Shown here piece after piece: positions 46,193 to 57,282 of a stretch of 64,000 nt of DNA. Every line of letters starts with the position of its first letter. The stretch's first letter is position 1. The notes below the pieces were generated by a model that worked only from the letters and a program-made list of their open reading frames with translations, was not told the origin of the DNA and searched no databases. Location of the stretch: NCBI GenBank assembly GCA_015680905.1, contig CM027378.1, positions 9,963,001 through 10,027,000 of the forward strand, read 5' to 3'. This DNA comes from Coptis chinensis. Its lineage: Eukaryota > Streptophyta > Magnoliopsida > Ranunculales > Ranunculaceae. The position numbers and the translations under genes were made by a program.

Positions 46193-47852
46193 TGACACCT
46201 AGACTTTGGGTGAAATCTCGTTTCCGTTCGGTGTAGAATTAAGTCCTTACTCACGTATTTGTGCGTTTAGCTCGAGTAGGGATTCAAACCAACCTAAAGT
46301 CTAGGATAGCATACAACTTTCTTATACTCTAAGTAGGGAAACTAGTGAGTAAGTTTCATATTGGATTACTAGCTACATTTAATTTTGTTGTTTAAATCCT
46401 ACGGACGCTTAAAATGCGAAACACAACAAAAATGAAAAAGAACTAAGAATTTTGTAAGATAATCAAAGAGAAAGAAGAGGTGGAGGATCATTCTACTCAT
46501 GCGAGGTCTTATTAACTTCTTTTAAAATTGGATTACTACCTTCTCTAAGCTGTTTTGGGTTCATTATCAAACCCGAACCGGCTTGAGCGTCAATCCCTAG
46601 CGAGATGAACTCATCTCTATGTCCATTTCCCTAGCATAAGAAGTTGAACTGTGATTTCATCTCTGAAATCCCATCTTAACTCCTGGACTCATACAACATA
46701 ATCCTGTTAACTATGAAAATAAGAGATTAGAGAAGACTCACACGCACGGCTAGCCCAGGCATAAAAAGGGAGGTGCACGCGAGTCCTTCTTAATTTCGAG
46801 GTCTCAAGTTTGGCCAGACACTACCATTTTGGGGTAGTGTGCTATATGTGCCCTTAAGTCCAGTCAGTGAATCCTATTTCTAAGAAATTTCTACGAATCC
46901 TCACATGAGCATCATTAACCCTCCACCTTGGAGGGTTTTAGCTCATGATCCTAGGATTGTTTTAAAACTACAAGAAAGGTATGTAAAAGAGATATGAGAA
47001 AGAAGTAAACAAGATGTAACAACCTATTTTACCTAATGAAGAAAGTAGTTTATTCAAGAACTAGAAGTTGGTTTTCACCATTAACATGTTACAAACTTTT
47101 TACTAAAAACCAAAAACTAAAAAACTAAAACAAGGAATGGCATAAGGAAAAGTAAAACAAGGAAGTAAAATGGAGTGAATGCTTTGTTTTGTTTTCTCTC
47201 ATATTAGTGCATTCTCCTTCCATCCCACGTGAAACACACACACACATTTATTTCTCCCTTATCCACAAAATCCAAACTAAGTGATACCTTGCTTTGTTTT
47301 ACTATTAGCACCTAATCTCATCTAACCTCATTAATTACATGCAAGGTGTCACTTTTGCACCAATTATTTGCACCTTTGTCTTGACTTGCATAATGACTCA
47401 TCAACTCTTGCGGGCCCGCATAGTGGGTCAATGTGCAGTGTCCAGTGGCAGTTCGAACTTTTGGCATTTTTGCAATTTCCCGCCTATGCGTAGAGTTCGT
47501 CGCACTGATCGTCTGAGCAGCTCACTTGTCGCATTCAGAGTTCGAGCTCACGAGATATGAGCTTCGGTAGTTTGATGCTTCTGTGCACGTAATCCCGTTT
47601 CTGACTGGATTCAGTACTGTTTGAGTCTTTAGGCTTTAGTCTGGATTTGTTGAGCTTCACATAGGCTTGATTGGAAAGCTTATGTATGCTCCTTATTCCA
47701 TGCTTAAATGCTGGCTTTATCATTATTTTTACATTAGTTGCTCCAACCTGCAAAAGCATGAAAATGCAATTATTTCATGATTATTAAGTACAAAATTAAC
47801 CGAAATGTTACGTCTCTACGGGGTTTTATAATACAGTTTTGGGTGCTTATCA
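46193..47852 (-). repeat. Athila-like 5' LTR
   Basis: 1,660 bp, minus-strand ends TGATAAGCACCCAAAACTG and GGTGTCA, matching 29874-31542 along its length. The first bases resemble those of the LTR-like sequence at 57450 (TGATAAGAGCCCAAAACT), indicating a related family. Confidence 0.92.
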
Positions 47853-47857
47853 TCTGA

Positions 47858-49322
47858 CCTTTCCACAGTCACCTCTCGGCCAGTGCGCTCATTTATATAA
47901 ACATGGTTATGCTCAAGTTCATCACCACCAGTACTAAGATGAACTTTCCCACCCTTCACAATAGGAGCCTTCTCCCTCACCTTCTCGATGCGCGATTCCA
48001 ACATCCCCTCGCGGACCCGAACGCTTAAAGTCTATCCTAGACCGGGAAGACCGAGCTGTCTTCCCACCACTTCGTTCCCCACTAGCAGCACCAGAACTAC
48101 CACCAAGGATGACCTCAGCCGCTTTAGCGACCTTCGCATCCCTAGAAACAGGCTCGTCAGCCTTCCTCTTCAGGGAAATCTTTCACTCACGAGGAACGAA
48201 AGAGATGTCCTCAGCATCAACGGGGAAGCTCTCCTGTCCTTTTCCCCTTCCACCAGCAGTACACCTATCCACCTCGATCAAGTCGCTTACCACTTCCACC
48301 AGCACCTCCACCAGGATGCCCAGACCCACCACCATTCCTTTTCCTCTGCTCCCTACTCACTATCCCACTATCTTCACGATTCATACTTTGATCACTAGAA
48401 AGCCTCACAAAGTCTTCACCCCTGGACCTCTTCTTTTGTTCCCTCCTCTTCGCCCTGATCCCACGACCGCCTCTTTCAACAAAGTAGTTTGCCACCTTAG
48501 GCAGCTTCTCTAGCTTCTCAGCACGAGTCAGACAAGCAAGCCTCTCTATCATACTACACCCTTTCTTTCTGGCAGTAGCGACCTCTGCACATAAGAAAGT
48601 AAAAGGTTAGTTCGTTATAGCACAAATTCATCAACATACAAAACAAAGACATGGCAAAACCATTCAACCTAGCACGTACCAGTGAAATTACGCACCCTAA
48701 TCTCCACACTAAACCCGGGGGTGCAAAAATTCCCAACTATCAGAAACGGCCTCCTCTCCCAAGGCTCGTTACTAACTCCATCCAGAATGCTAGACTTTCT
48801 AGTCAAAGTCTGTAAGCTGAAGTTGTTAGCACTAGATTGTTTCACAACAAAGTGCTCAACAATATCCATAACACCAATGTTGTATTCCCCACTCTCATTC
48901 AAAAGATCGAGCACCCTAAGCAAACGCCACGTGTTCCCAACGAACTAGCAGGGTGTTTTTTCACAAAAATTTAAAATCTCACATGTCAACCGAGAAAACG
49001 GTAACCTCAACCCCGCCTTCAGTTACCCCTCACAAATAACCACACCATGATCACGAGGGACGAACGCGCTACTGAAAATGTCAGCGTCCTCACCCAGCTC
49101 GTGAATCTCCAGATCGTTACAAAGAATACCGTAAGCAAGCCTTAAATCACTAAAACTTTTCAAAGATCGCTTATCTACTACCCTAGAAGGCAACCCACTA
49201 GAGGATGATGCACCAGAACTGCTCACCACCGCGACCACAGTTTTAGAACCAACATCCTCAATCTCCTCACTCAACTCAACCTCCCTAACCTCCTCAGAAT
49301 GGGTATCATCAGAATCAGACAT
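47858..49322 (-). pseudogene. Antisense ORF of TAT-like element, N-terminal part, with intron
   Basis: It reads from 49322 (MSDSDDTHSEEVREVEL) through an acidic Ser-rich start into DLRLAYGIL, then a frame break near 49023. It continues at about 48980-48680 (LLRVLDLLNESGEYNIGVMDIVEHFVV, WERRPFLIVG). An intron of 95 bp, 48585-48679 (GTACGT...TGCAG), follows; splicing it joins the frame exactly to the next exon (MIERLACLTRAEKLEKLPK...). That exon is basic and Gly-rich and runs toward 47858, where the Athila element interrupts it. It matches the plant gypsy-type transposon domain I recall as PF04195. Transcribed opposite to gag-pol; function unknown. Confidence 0.65.
48585..48679 (-). other. Predicted intron in the antisense ORF
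   Basis: The minus strand reads ACTG|GTACGT at the donor and a pyrimidine-rich TTTCTTATGTGCAG|AGG at the acceptor. Joining the exons gives codons ACT GAG GTC with no stop and keeps the frame. Confidence 0.65.
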
Positions 49323-49693
49323 TATCCTTCCTCTCTTCAAAATCACAACAACTACTAAACCAAAACCAAAACTAGATACCAAGCAAAAGTAAAGCGAACA
49401 GAAGAAAAGTGCAAGAAACGAAAATGGCAGAAACTAACATTAGCTCTCGTTCTCAAGGGAAGCAAAGGAGGACCATTCACCTCTCTAGGCATATATCACA
49501 AGCCACCCACCGGTTCATTTTAAAAAAAAAACACAATCATTTTATTTAAACCTAGCGTGCCACGTGTTACTGCAAAATGAGGCGTCTTAGCTGCAACCTT
49601 TCAAATCACACGTACCACGTGCCGCACATGCGCAAACTCCATACTCTCAATAGATCGATAACACGAACTTAATGACCTACTGAGATGGGGATG

Positions 49694-50264
49694 TGTGAGG
49701 GAGTAATATTCACATCTAATGAATATCAAGCACGTGTCCAGCACAGACATGAATGCAGATCGACCATTGATCCTCGTCCTCGTAGCTCGCTTCATAGCGA
49801 CACAACTATGGCAATCAATCTGACTAAACAGTAGTCAACCGATCTGAAGTCTTCGTCACACGAGCTCTCTCCATAGTAACTCGCTACACACGAACGACCT
49901 TGATCGAACAACAATCTCCAAGATTCTCGCTCACACCAATGGGTGGTAACGTAAGTTTTAAATACCATCATCAACACCGGAGCTTTAGGCACGCTTCACC
50001 ATAAATGTCTTTAACTTGTCATCATGGTACACGAGTGACTTGAAGACCTGAATCGGACTTGATGCACGAGAGTCGGAGACGCAAAACCCTTGCATATATA
50101 AAAAAGATGAGGAACTACGTCTGAATTGATTCAAGTCCCCCCCTGGAATGAGAGAACCTGATACGTACGCAGTTCGTTCATATGAGCTCGGTCAATACCA
50201 TATTTACACATAATCTCCCCCACTTCCTTGAAACTGTAAGGTAAAACCAAATATAACCTTTACA
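49694..50264 (+). repeat. TAT-like 3' LTR
   Basis: 571 bp, TGTGAGGGAG to CCTTTACA, preceded by the purine tract TGAGATGGGG and followed by the duplication ATGAT (50265-50269). It is colinear with 23385-23953, with about 52 differences counted by eye. Confidence 0.9.
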
Positions 50265-50364
50265 ATGATAGCTAAATTTACAACTCGACGACCATAAAAC
50301 TGTAGAAGAGTAATGGAAATCAATTGTGCCATTAATGCTCAGCTAATCTTTCATACCAGTCATT

Positions 50365-50515
50365 TGGCCATGAAAAAGAGACCAGCTAATACCTTCCTTG
50401 TGGTTAATTAGTTATATATGAATAGGACTTATTCACATGATTTATAGAAAGTGGCAATGTTGTCCATTGAAAAATTCATGCAAAACATGTCCTTCCTATC
50501 ACATATTCAATAAAC
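50365..50515. repeat. Dispersed repeat, copy 2
   Basis: Matches 15300-15425 (GAAAAAGAGACCAGCTAATACC, TTCCTTGTGG, GGCAATGTTGTCCATTG, CATATTCAATAAA), with about 45 extra bases inserted after TTGTGG. It lies in host DNA just right of the TAT insertion. Confidence 0.6.
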
Positions 50516-50524
50516 CAAACACTA

Positions 50525-50527
<3 letters not shown>

Positions 50528-50600
<73 letters not shown>
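50528..50600. repeat. (AT)n microsatellite at the pararetrovirus border
   Basis: About 73 bp of pure AT dinucleotide. Viral coding begins directly at its right edge, without a start codon, so the microsatellite marks the left junction of the insertion. AT repeats are common at pararetrovirus insertion edges. Confidence 0.9.
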
Positions 50601-50602
<2 letters not shown>

Positions 50603-51820
50603 CCTTATGTCTATGATAAGAGACATAAGTTCATTACACATCAGAAGCTTCATAGCTTTCAAAAGTCTATTCTGGACAATGTTATCGATTCATTTGACCA
50701 GAATAATAAGAGGAGTCTTATCCAGACTCTCAAGACTACTGCTAGATATTTTAGCAAGATTAACCAGAATGAGATTAAGAATTGGTCTGACTTCAAAAGA
50801 AAGTTTAATAGATCTCATGATTTGAAGAGATCCCCTAATTGCATTTCTTGGAGTACTCTCTCCATAGACTTTGCAGAAACCTTTTGGAATAAAGCCAAAA
50901 TATCCCTTCCATCACCTATACCAGAACTAATACATAATCTTCTCCCTTCACATTATTAGAAATAGATTCAAAATTGGAATTCAATTGTTTTGGGAACTTG
51001 TCCTGTAATTATTAAAGGCATTGCTCATGTTACAAAAGGAGCTCACAGCATGCATCCAAATTTGCATGTGTTTCTCCCTAGTACATTCTGGCAGTTTTTC
51101 AGGCTTTTGGATATGTATTTAATTGATGAACTATTAGAGATGGGATTTATCAAATCCATTACCATCAGTACAACGGTATCTTTATTTGCAGAAGCTGACA
51201 ACAAGACATTCTTGGTTTCTCCTCTTGTTTAAACCATAGATAATGCTATGATGAAATGGCATTCTGATGTTTATTGTGAATTTATCACAGCATGTCCGGA
51301 ATATACTGAATATGAAACTTATCCTTCAATTCATTTGGTCCGAATTTACCTACAAAGACTAGCTGATATTTCAAAAGTTTTTTCTCTTTCGAAAGTAAAA
51401 GAAAAGTTTCATACTATTGCCACTGAAGACAGATCCAATGAAATGGCAGATATTCGTGATATTGGTCTTCAACAGATTAAATGGTTTATTAGATATAAGG
51501 CGGCATAAAAGAATTCAAGGTTCACTCTTTTGTCTGAATCTGATAGATTTCTAATCCAAATAGAATCATTGGATAATTCCAATAGAACTAAATTCTATGA
51601 AAGAATGGGCCGAAAGAGTTCTTTGGCACTTAGCCCATCTGCTATGGAAACTTCTAAACTTATTAATGAAGAAGGCCCTTATGAATTCATCATTACTCAT
51701 TTAGGTGGCTTCACATCCGACTCAGAACTGGATGAAGGAAAAAGGCATGAGGGTTACTCTTTAAGACTACTTCCTAAACGCTCGGATTACCGACAACAAG
51801 AATGTCTGCCTAGATCCTAA
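50601..51820 (+). pseudogene. Pararetrovirus upstream ORF, function unknown
   Basis: One frame can be followed from the microsatellite edge to the stop at 51818-51820 but holds four internal stops (two near 50957-50965, one near 51230, one near 51506). It is lysine-rich at first, with later blocks WQFFRLLDMYLIDELLEMG and LQQIKWFIRYKAA. The start is missing. It precedes the intergenic region, so in the circular viral genome it would be the last ORF. I recognise no domain; a transactivator-like or genus-specific protein is possible. Confidence 0.6.
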
Positions 51821-52149
51821 AATATTGTTGAGTCTTCCTTTCTAGTATTATGAATAGTATCTTGTTAGAGATGAAGTTAGGATTACTTAATTTCATTCTT
51901 GTTGATACAAGACTATTTGCGTAAGCTATAGATCATTATTGTTTCTTTACGTTTATGTGGGTAACTCTAGGACGTCACCCAAGTTGCATAGGGATTATGT
52001 AGTGCCGTTTAGCAGTATAAGCGTTCAGGCCGTTTGCACCCGTAAGGCGTTGACAGACGTGGTTTTACTTTATATAAACACTAAAGACTTGATTTTGATT
52101 TTACTGTTATAATATTTAGAGAAGAAGACGATATATCAATGATTACATC
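51821..52149 (+). promoter_or_regulatory. Pararetrovirus intergenic region with TATA box
   Basis: A noncoding gap between viral ORFs. A TATA element (TATATAAAC, 52071-52079) lies about 80 bp before the movement protein ATG, and GACGTCA and GACGTGG motifs upstream (about 51972 and 52056) resemble the activating boxes of caulimovirid promoters. No tRNA-Met primer site was found here. Confidence 0.55.
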
Positions 52150-53250
52150 ATGAATAAATTTAATACTGTTTGGTATGATTTAAATTCATTATACTCTACC
52201 TGTTTTAGCACTAAGACATCAACACCCATGGCACAGTCATCAAATGATGATTTGAGTTCAATAAAGAACACAGAATTAATCGAGTATGATCTCGATGATG
52301 TGCAGGATAATATGAACAAATGGACGATTCCTAATATGGATCCCAAAACCATATATATAAATGGTAACTGGATTGAGAAATTGACCAGTAAAATTGCTGT
52401 AAAGACTATGGAACAAACTATTAGTTTACATTCCATGAGTAATAATTTGTATCTTTTAAGTCCTTGTGATTTATATTTTTATATGAAAAATTATAAATTT
52501 ATTCATGTAGGATTAATACAGGTTGCACTTAGACCTTTAACCCTTTTGGGGATGAATGCTTGTATCCAAGCAACTCTCAGAGATGTTAGGTGTCTCGACT
52601 ATTTATCATCCCTTATGGGAGCGGTAGAGACTAGTATTTATCATGGACCAGTCTATTATTATGTCTATCCTAATTTAAGTTTGTCTTTATCGGATAGAAA
52701 TCTTTATGATTCTTTATCATTACAAATTCAGGCTAAAGGTTACAACTTTTTACCTCGATTTGAGGTGATTGGAATTACCTATAGAATTCACTATAAGGTG
52801 TTACAAACTTTAACTCCTAATGCAAGGAATAAATCTACACCAGGTAAAATTGTGTTAATTGATGCCAATCTTTTAACTTCTAATGTAGCTACCCCTATGA
52901 TGATTCCTTAGAGTGAAATTCAATTTCCTGATTCATGGACTTGCAGAAACGCTGTTCAACCACAGCCAATAATTAATAATGATTTAGATCAAATAATTCA
53001 ATCTTCTGAAGGTGAAGTTATATTAAACTTTAAGAAACCTTTTGTTAGTAGAAGTTTGTCTTTGAGGTCCTCTTATAAGATCTCCATACCACAATCTTCT
53101 AGACATTTAGTTTCAGAAGCTGAATCTTTATCTCAGTATGATCAATCTGTAGAAGAGATTTGTATCTCTAATCAACAAATACCACATGGTATTTATACAC
53201 AGAATGCTAGGGAGCCTCCCATAGCTTCAGAATTGGAATTTGTTTTATAA
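52150..53250 (+). pseudogene. Pararetrovirus movement protein (30K type)
   Basis: The frame begins at the ATG at 52150 and is open to a TAG at 52909-52911, then continues in the same frame to a TAA at 53248-53250. The 253-residue open part has a 30K-superfamily movement domain: YLLSPCDLYFY, YKFIHVGLIQVALRPL with LGMNACIQATLRD, and FEVIGITYRIHYKVL. Such proteins open plasmodesmata for virus spread between cells. The part after the TAG is Ser/Gln-rich. The terminal TAA overlaps the next ORF's ATG (TAATG). Confidence 0.8.
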
Positions 53251-55673
53251 TGGATTGCACATCTAATGAAACAAATCAATTTTATAAATTAAAATATGAA
53301 GAGCTGAGTAAATAGTTTACACCTATAGAGTTGAAACCTATGGTTCAACCTTATAATGATAATTTTGATTGGTACCAAAAGAATCATTGTACTCTTGCAA
53401 AATGGTTTTGCCTTGAGTATCAGAATCATAATATTCTTAATTCTATAGTTCAACGTGCTACTTTACAGAAGGATATTAGTGATTATTTAAAATTAAAACA
53501 ACATGAAAAGTTGAAGTTATCTAATCAGATGATGATTAATTTACCTAATAAAGAGGTAAGACTTCATCAACTACGGGAAAAGATTATTTCTCAACCAGTA
53601 ATTTCTAAAGAAAAACAGAATATTACTATTGAAAAATGTACCTTTACTCCTGTAGACAATTATATTGGTGTTTTAGAATTTCATCAAAAGAAGTGGACTA
53701 CTTCTGATGAAAAGGAGATGACAGTTGTTCATCCTCCAACAACACCTTTAAGGCTGAAAGATAGTCTCGAAACTGTGGCTTATATCAAACCACAGGATGA
53801 TCTTAATAGATTTGTTCGAACAGATGATGTTAATAAAATTTGCAAACAAAATAATTATACTAATTTATGTTTACAAACTATTGGAGTTCAATTAATTAGA
53901 ATTGAGAATAATGCCGAAAATATCCTTAAGCATATCCTAAGAATATATCCTAATAAAATTAAGGATAAAGAACCTTTAAAGAATATTTCTTTAAAACATA
54001 ATGGTTATATTAGACCATCTATTCAACCTCCTTTGGAAATTCCAAATTTTAAGTTAGATCAATCATCATCCAAAAATGATTTTATTGAAAAATTATATGG
54101 TCAATTAAGTAAATTGAACCTTAATACTATATCTCAAGGTTATAATTTTGAAGATGACATAAAGCCAAATGATATTTTGGATATTGAAGAAAATTTTGTT
54201 TCTCCCCATATTAATAAAATAACCTATGATAAGCATACTCATAAGATGGGTCATGTGGGTCATAGTAGGAATTATTATCCTCGTCCTACGCCCCAAGATA
54301 TTCTTTATGAAGAAGCTTATTTTAATGACCAAGTGTCTTATCAGGCTAAAACTATTTATACTTGGAATATTAATGCTAAATCCAAATATCAGATTTATCA
54401 CACTTTACAGGAGATGCTCATGTATGCTAGTGTTTGCAAAGCTCATGGTAACACAGATGCTGATGTCTGTAAGTTTATAGTCCATGGTTTTGTTGGAACT
54501 CTAAAAGGTTGGTGGGATAATGTTCTCACTAATGAGCAGAGATATGAGATCTTTAACTCCACTAAGTTAGAGTTTAATTCAGAAAGAAACCAGGAAGTAT
54601 CTACATCAGATGTTGTTTATACTTTATGTTTGTCTATTGTCCATCATTTTATGGGCCCTGACGGTATGAATGCTGAGAAGAATAGAGAACTTCTCCAAAA
54701 TCTTAGATGTCCATCCCTATCTCATTTTAGATGGTATAAGGATGTGTTCTTAGCCAGAGTACTTCAATTACATGATGCTAATAATGAACATTGGAAATCT
54801 AAATTTATTGATGGTCTCCCTAACTTCTTTACAGAAAAGGTTAGGAAAAAACTTAGAGATCTAAATGGAGGATCTAATATTCCTTATGATTCTCATACGT
54901 ATGGGAGTCTTATTAATCATGTCATTCAGGAAGGTCTTAGCCTTTGTAATGATTTAAAGCTACAACATCAGCTTAAAAAGCAGAATCTTTCTGGTAAGAA
55001 AGAGTTAGGAGAATTTTGTGAGCAATTTGCTTATGATATTCCTCCTAAGAGGAAGAATAAGATTTCTTCTCATAAAACCCAGCGACCTTACAAGAGAAAA
55101 TATTCTCGTAAGAATAAAAAGACTTTCAATAACAATTGGAAATCTAATAAAGAGTTTTATAATAATCCACATAACAAGAATAATGTTACTTGTTTAAAAT
55201 GTGGTAAGATTGGTCATTATGCCAATAGATGCCAAACTAAACAAAAACTTAATAATTTAGAGATTGATGAAGATCTTAAATTACAATTAAGTAAATTAGT
55301 ACTTAAAACTAGTACTTTTGAATCAGAAAATGAATCTGATGATCCTTATTCTAGTTCTTCAGATAATGAATCACCATGTCAATGTAACATGTTGCAATCA
55401 AAATGTGATAGCATGGAAGCTATCTTACATATGAATGGTTTGACTATTAATGTTTTAACCTCGGATCAGCAGTCTATTTTAGATCTTATAGATACTATTA
55501 CAAATCCTGATACTAAGCTAAAGTTAATTAAAACTTGCTTTAAAGTAGTTAAGAATGATATTATTGATCCCTCTGAAGGGTACAATCTTAAAGAGGTTTT
55601 TGATCACCTAGGAAAGAATAAACCTAGTTCTTCAAAATCACTCGTTTCTCCTGACCTGAACATTGAGGACTAG
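53250..55673 (+). pseudogene. Pararetrovirus coat protein region with zinc knuckle
   Basis: It starts at the ATG at 53250, overlapping the previous stop. A TAG follows after 21 codons (53313), then 780 open residues to 55673. The coat core is at about 54330-54960 (ADVCKFIVHGFVGTLKGWW, LSHFRWYKDVFLARVLQL, FIDGLPNFFTEKVRK). A Lys/Asn-rich basic stretch leads to a CCHC knuckle (CLKCGKIGHYANRC, about 55190-55235) and an acidic Ser-rich tail. The knuckle order and the FIDGLP block are typical of caulimovirid coat proteins. The N-terminal 330 residues are not recognised. The frame continues past two stops into the protease. Confidence 0.8.
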
Positions 55674-56002
55674 AATCTTAACAAAGAGATTCTTCAATTA
55701 AAACTAAGAGTGTTATAGATTGAGAAACACCGATTGAAGGAAGTCACAGAAGAAAAGTCAGATAACGACTTTCAACATTGCAATTTTATTTCCACTATAT
55801 TTTCTAGAAAATGGAATATTTTTATAACTTTAATTATTAACAAAGAATATATTCTTACTGATTATATTACTTTAGTTGATAGTGGTGCAGATATAAATTG
55901 CATCCAAGAAGGATTAATTCCTCAAAAATATTTTGAAACTACCACTCAAACTATGACTAGTGCTAGTGGTAGTAAAATAGCTATTCAGCATAAATTAACT
56001 AA

Positions 56003-57282
56003 GGGTTATTTAGACTTTGGTCCTACTATTAATAGCAAAATTAGGCTTTGGTCCTACTTTTTAAATTTATTAGGCTTTGGTCCTACATCTGTTTGTTGAC
56101 TGTGAGTCAATATAGTTGACCTTGGTCAATCTGTTTGTATTTTCAAAATGGCAACATTACCCTTCAGAGTAAGAACAAAGCCTAATTTCGCTATTAATAG
56201 TAGGACCAAAGCCTAAATAACCCTATAATAGAATAAATCACATGATAAGAGCTATCTTACTATAATACAATTCAAAACAAACACCGACTATCCGAGCCCT
56301 CTTAGTATATCTGATCGTACCATGGGGTTCCAATGTTTGTGACAAAATAGCTAAGTTCAATTCGGTTGTGCTATTCATTACGACTACCTCGTGATAGATG
56401 CTTGGATGTGATAAATCCATAACATTTACTGTTATTGCTTGCCCTCTCCTAGATGTTGTTTCATAAGCATATATAGCCAAGAGTATGGCTTCGAAACCAG
56501 CAAGCGACTTCCTAAAAGTTGCCTGAGAAAGGTATACTCCACTGATAATAGGTAATAATTTTAAAACTACTAATTGAAGGGTTGGGTCTGAGGATTGAAA
56601 TGCATGTGTTGTAAAGCCAACGACAAAGTTCATTTTCTCCAGCGCCAGAATTGGGTAGCTTAAGGTGGTTTGAAATTTGCTTGGTAATCTTAGGGTGATG
56701 TAGGAGTAAAGATTCAGGGGTTTCAGAAGAAGAAACAGAAAGAGGGATGGAACCAAGAATGAACAAGAGTGCTTCGAATGCATAATGAACTTTCAAATTG
56801 CTATATGACATGCTGTAATGATGGTGTGGAGATTGGTGTATTCAACCCGCCAATCATATTGTTGGAAACATGACCCTTGCACTATTCTCATTATCTAACC
56901 CACCATACGAGACCCAATCCCAAATATCATATTCAACACGCACCAAATCAAACACCTGACCCATTGCGCAAAGTGCTTCTAACGGTTTTAGTTGCCAAAA
57001 TATCATATACAAACATGATAAGACACGTGGCAGATCTTATCATGTGATTTATTCTATTATAGGGTTATTTAGGCTTTGGTCCTACTATTAATAGCGAAAT
57101 TAGGCTTTAGTCCTACTCTAAAGGGTAATGTTGTCACTTTGAAAAAACAAACAGATTGACCAGGGTAAACTATAATGACTCACAGTCAACAAACAGATGT
57201 AGGACCAAAGCCTAATAAATTTGAAAAGTAGGACCAAAGCCTAATTTCGTTATTAATAGTAGGACCAAAGTCTAAATAACCC
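56003..57282. mobile_element. Pack-MULE carrying a hyccin gene fragment
   Basis: A 1,280-bp element with terminal inverted repeats of 248 bp (56003-56250 and 57035-57282), starting GGGTTATTTAGAC and ending GTCTAAATAACCC. The flanking 9-mers are identical (ATTAACTAA, 55994-56002 and 57283-57291). Long inverted repeats with a 9-bp duplication are the mark of Mutator-like elements. There is no transposase; the 780-bp interior carries a host hyccin-like gene fragment on the minus strand. The outer 221 bp of each repeat is itself a near-palindrome with GGGTTATTTAG at both its ends. Confidence 0.88.
56238..56811 (-). pseudogene. Captured hyccin (FAM126 homologue) fragment
   Basis: Two minus-strand frames together match a stretch of plant hyccin, a plasma-membrane scaffold that helps recruit PI4-kinase. 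The first (56811 to about 56625) has LGSIPLSVSSSETPESLL, NHLKLPNSGAGENELCRWLY. The second (about 56620-56238) has FQSSDPTLQLVVLKLLPIIS, GVYLSQATFRKSLAGFEAIL, LAIYAYETTSRRGQ, HPSIYHE, LEPHGTIRYTKRARIVG and ELYYSKIA. The family signature SIYHE after YETTS is kept. One frameshift at about 56610-56625 separates them; no stop lies within the second part. Introns expected in the host gene are not evident inside the piece. The identification is from memory of the family. Confidence 0.75.

Larger units (their letters stand above)
29874..47852 (-). mobile_element. Athila-like gypsy element, full length, nested in the TAT element
   Basis: A minus-strand element of 17,979 bp with LTRs 46193-47852 (5') and 29874-31542 (3'). 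The flanking 5-mers are TCCGA (29869-29873) and TCTGA (47853-47857), a target duplication with one mismatch. Gene order on the minus strand is leader, gag, protease, RT, RNase H, integrase, then three diverged copies of one accessory ORF before the 3' LTR. The gag and protease texts (FPFALANKASVWL, LGASVNLLPY) are of the Athila type. A purine run (TTTGGGGGG on the minus strand, 31545-31558) precedes the 3' LTR. All coding parts carry stops or shifts. Confidence 0.9.
23385..50264 (+). mobile_element. TAT-like gypsy element with antisense ORF, enlarged by nesting
   Basis: Homologous LTRs (23385-23953 and 49694-50264), a PBS after the first, a purine tract (TGAGATGGGG) before the second and a 5-bp duplication on both sides define one element spanning 26.9 kb. 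Removing the nested Athila (29874-47852) leaves about 8.9 kb. Gag and a partial pol (protease, RT, RNase H remnants) run on the plus strand to about 27680; I see no integrase. Downstream come a repeat-rich spacer and an antisense ORF on the minus strand, a layout known for some TAT-lineage elements such as maize Grande. The LTRs differ at about 50 of 570 positions by eye, so the insertion is old. Confidence 0.88.

Noticed and set aside
48109-48513. Plus-strand Ser/Thr/Pro-rich open frames at 47988-48513
   Set aside because: They are shadows of the Gly/Arg-rich exon of the antisense ORF on the minus strand.
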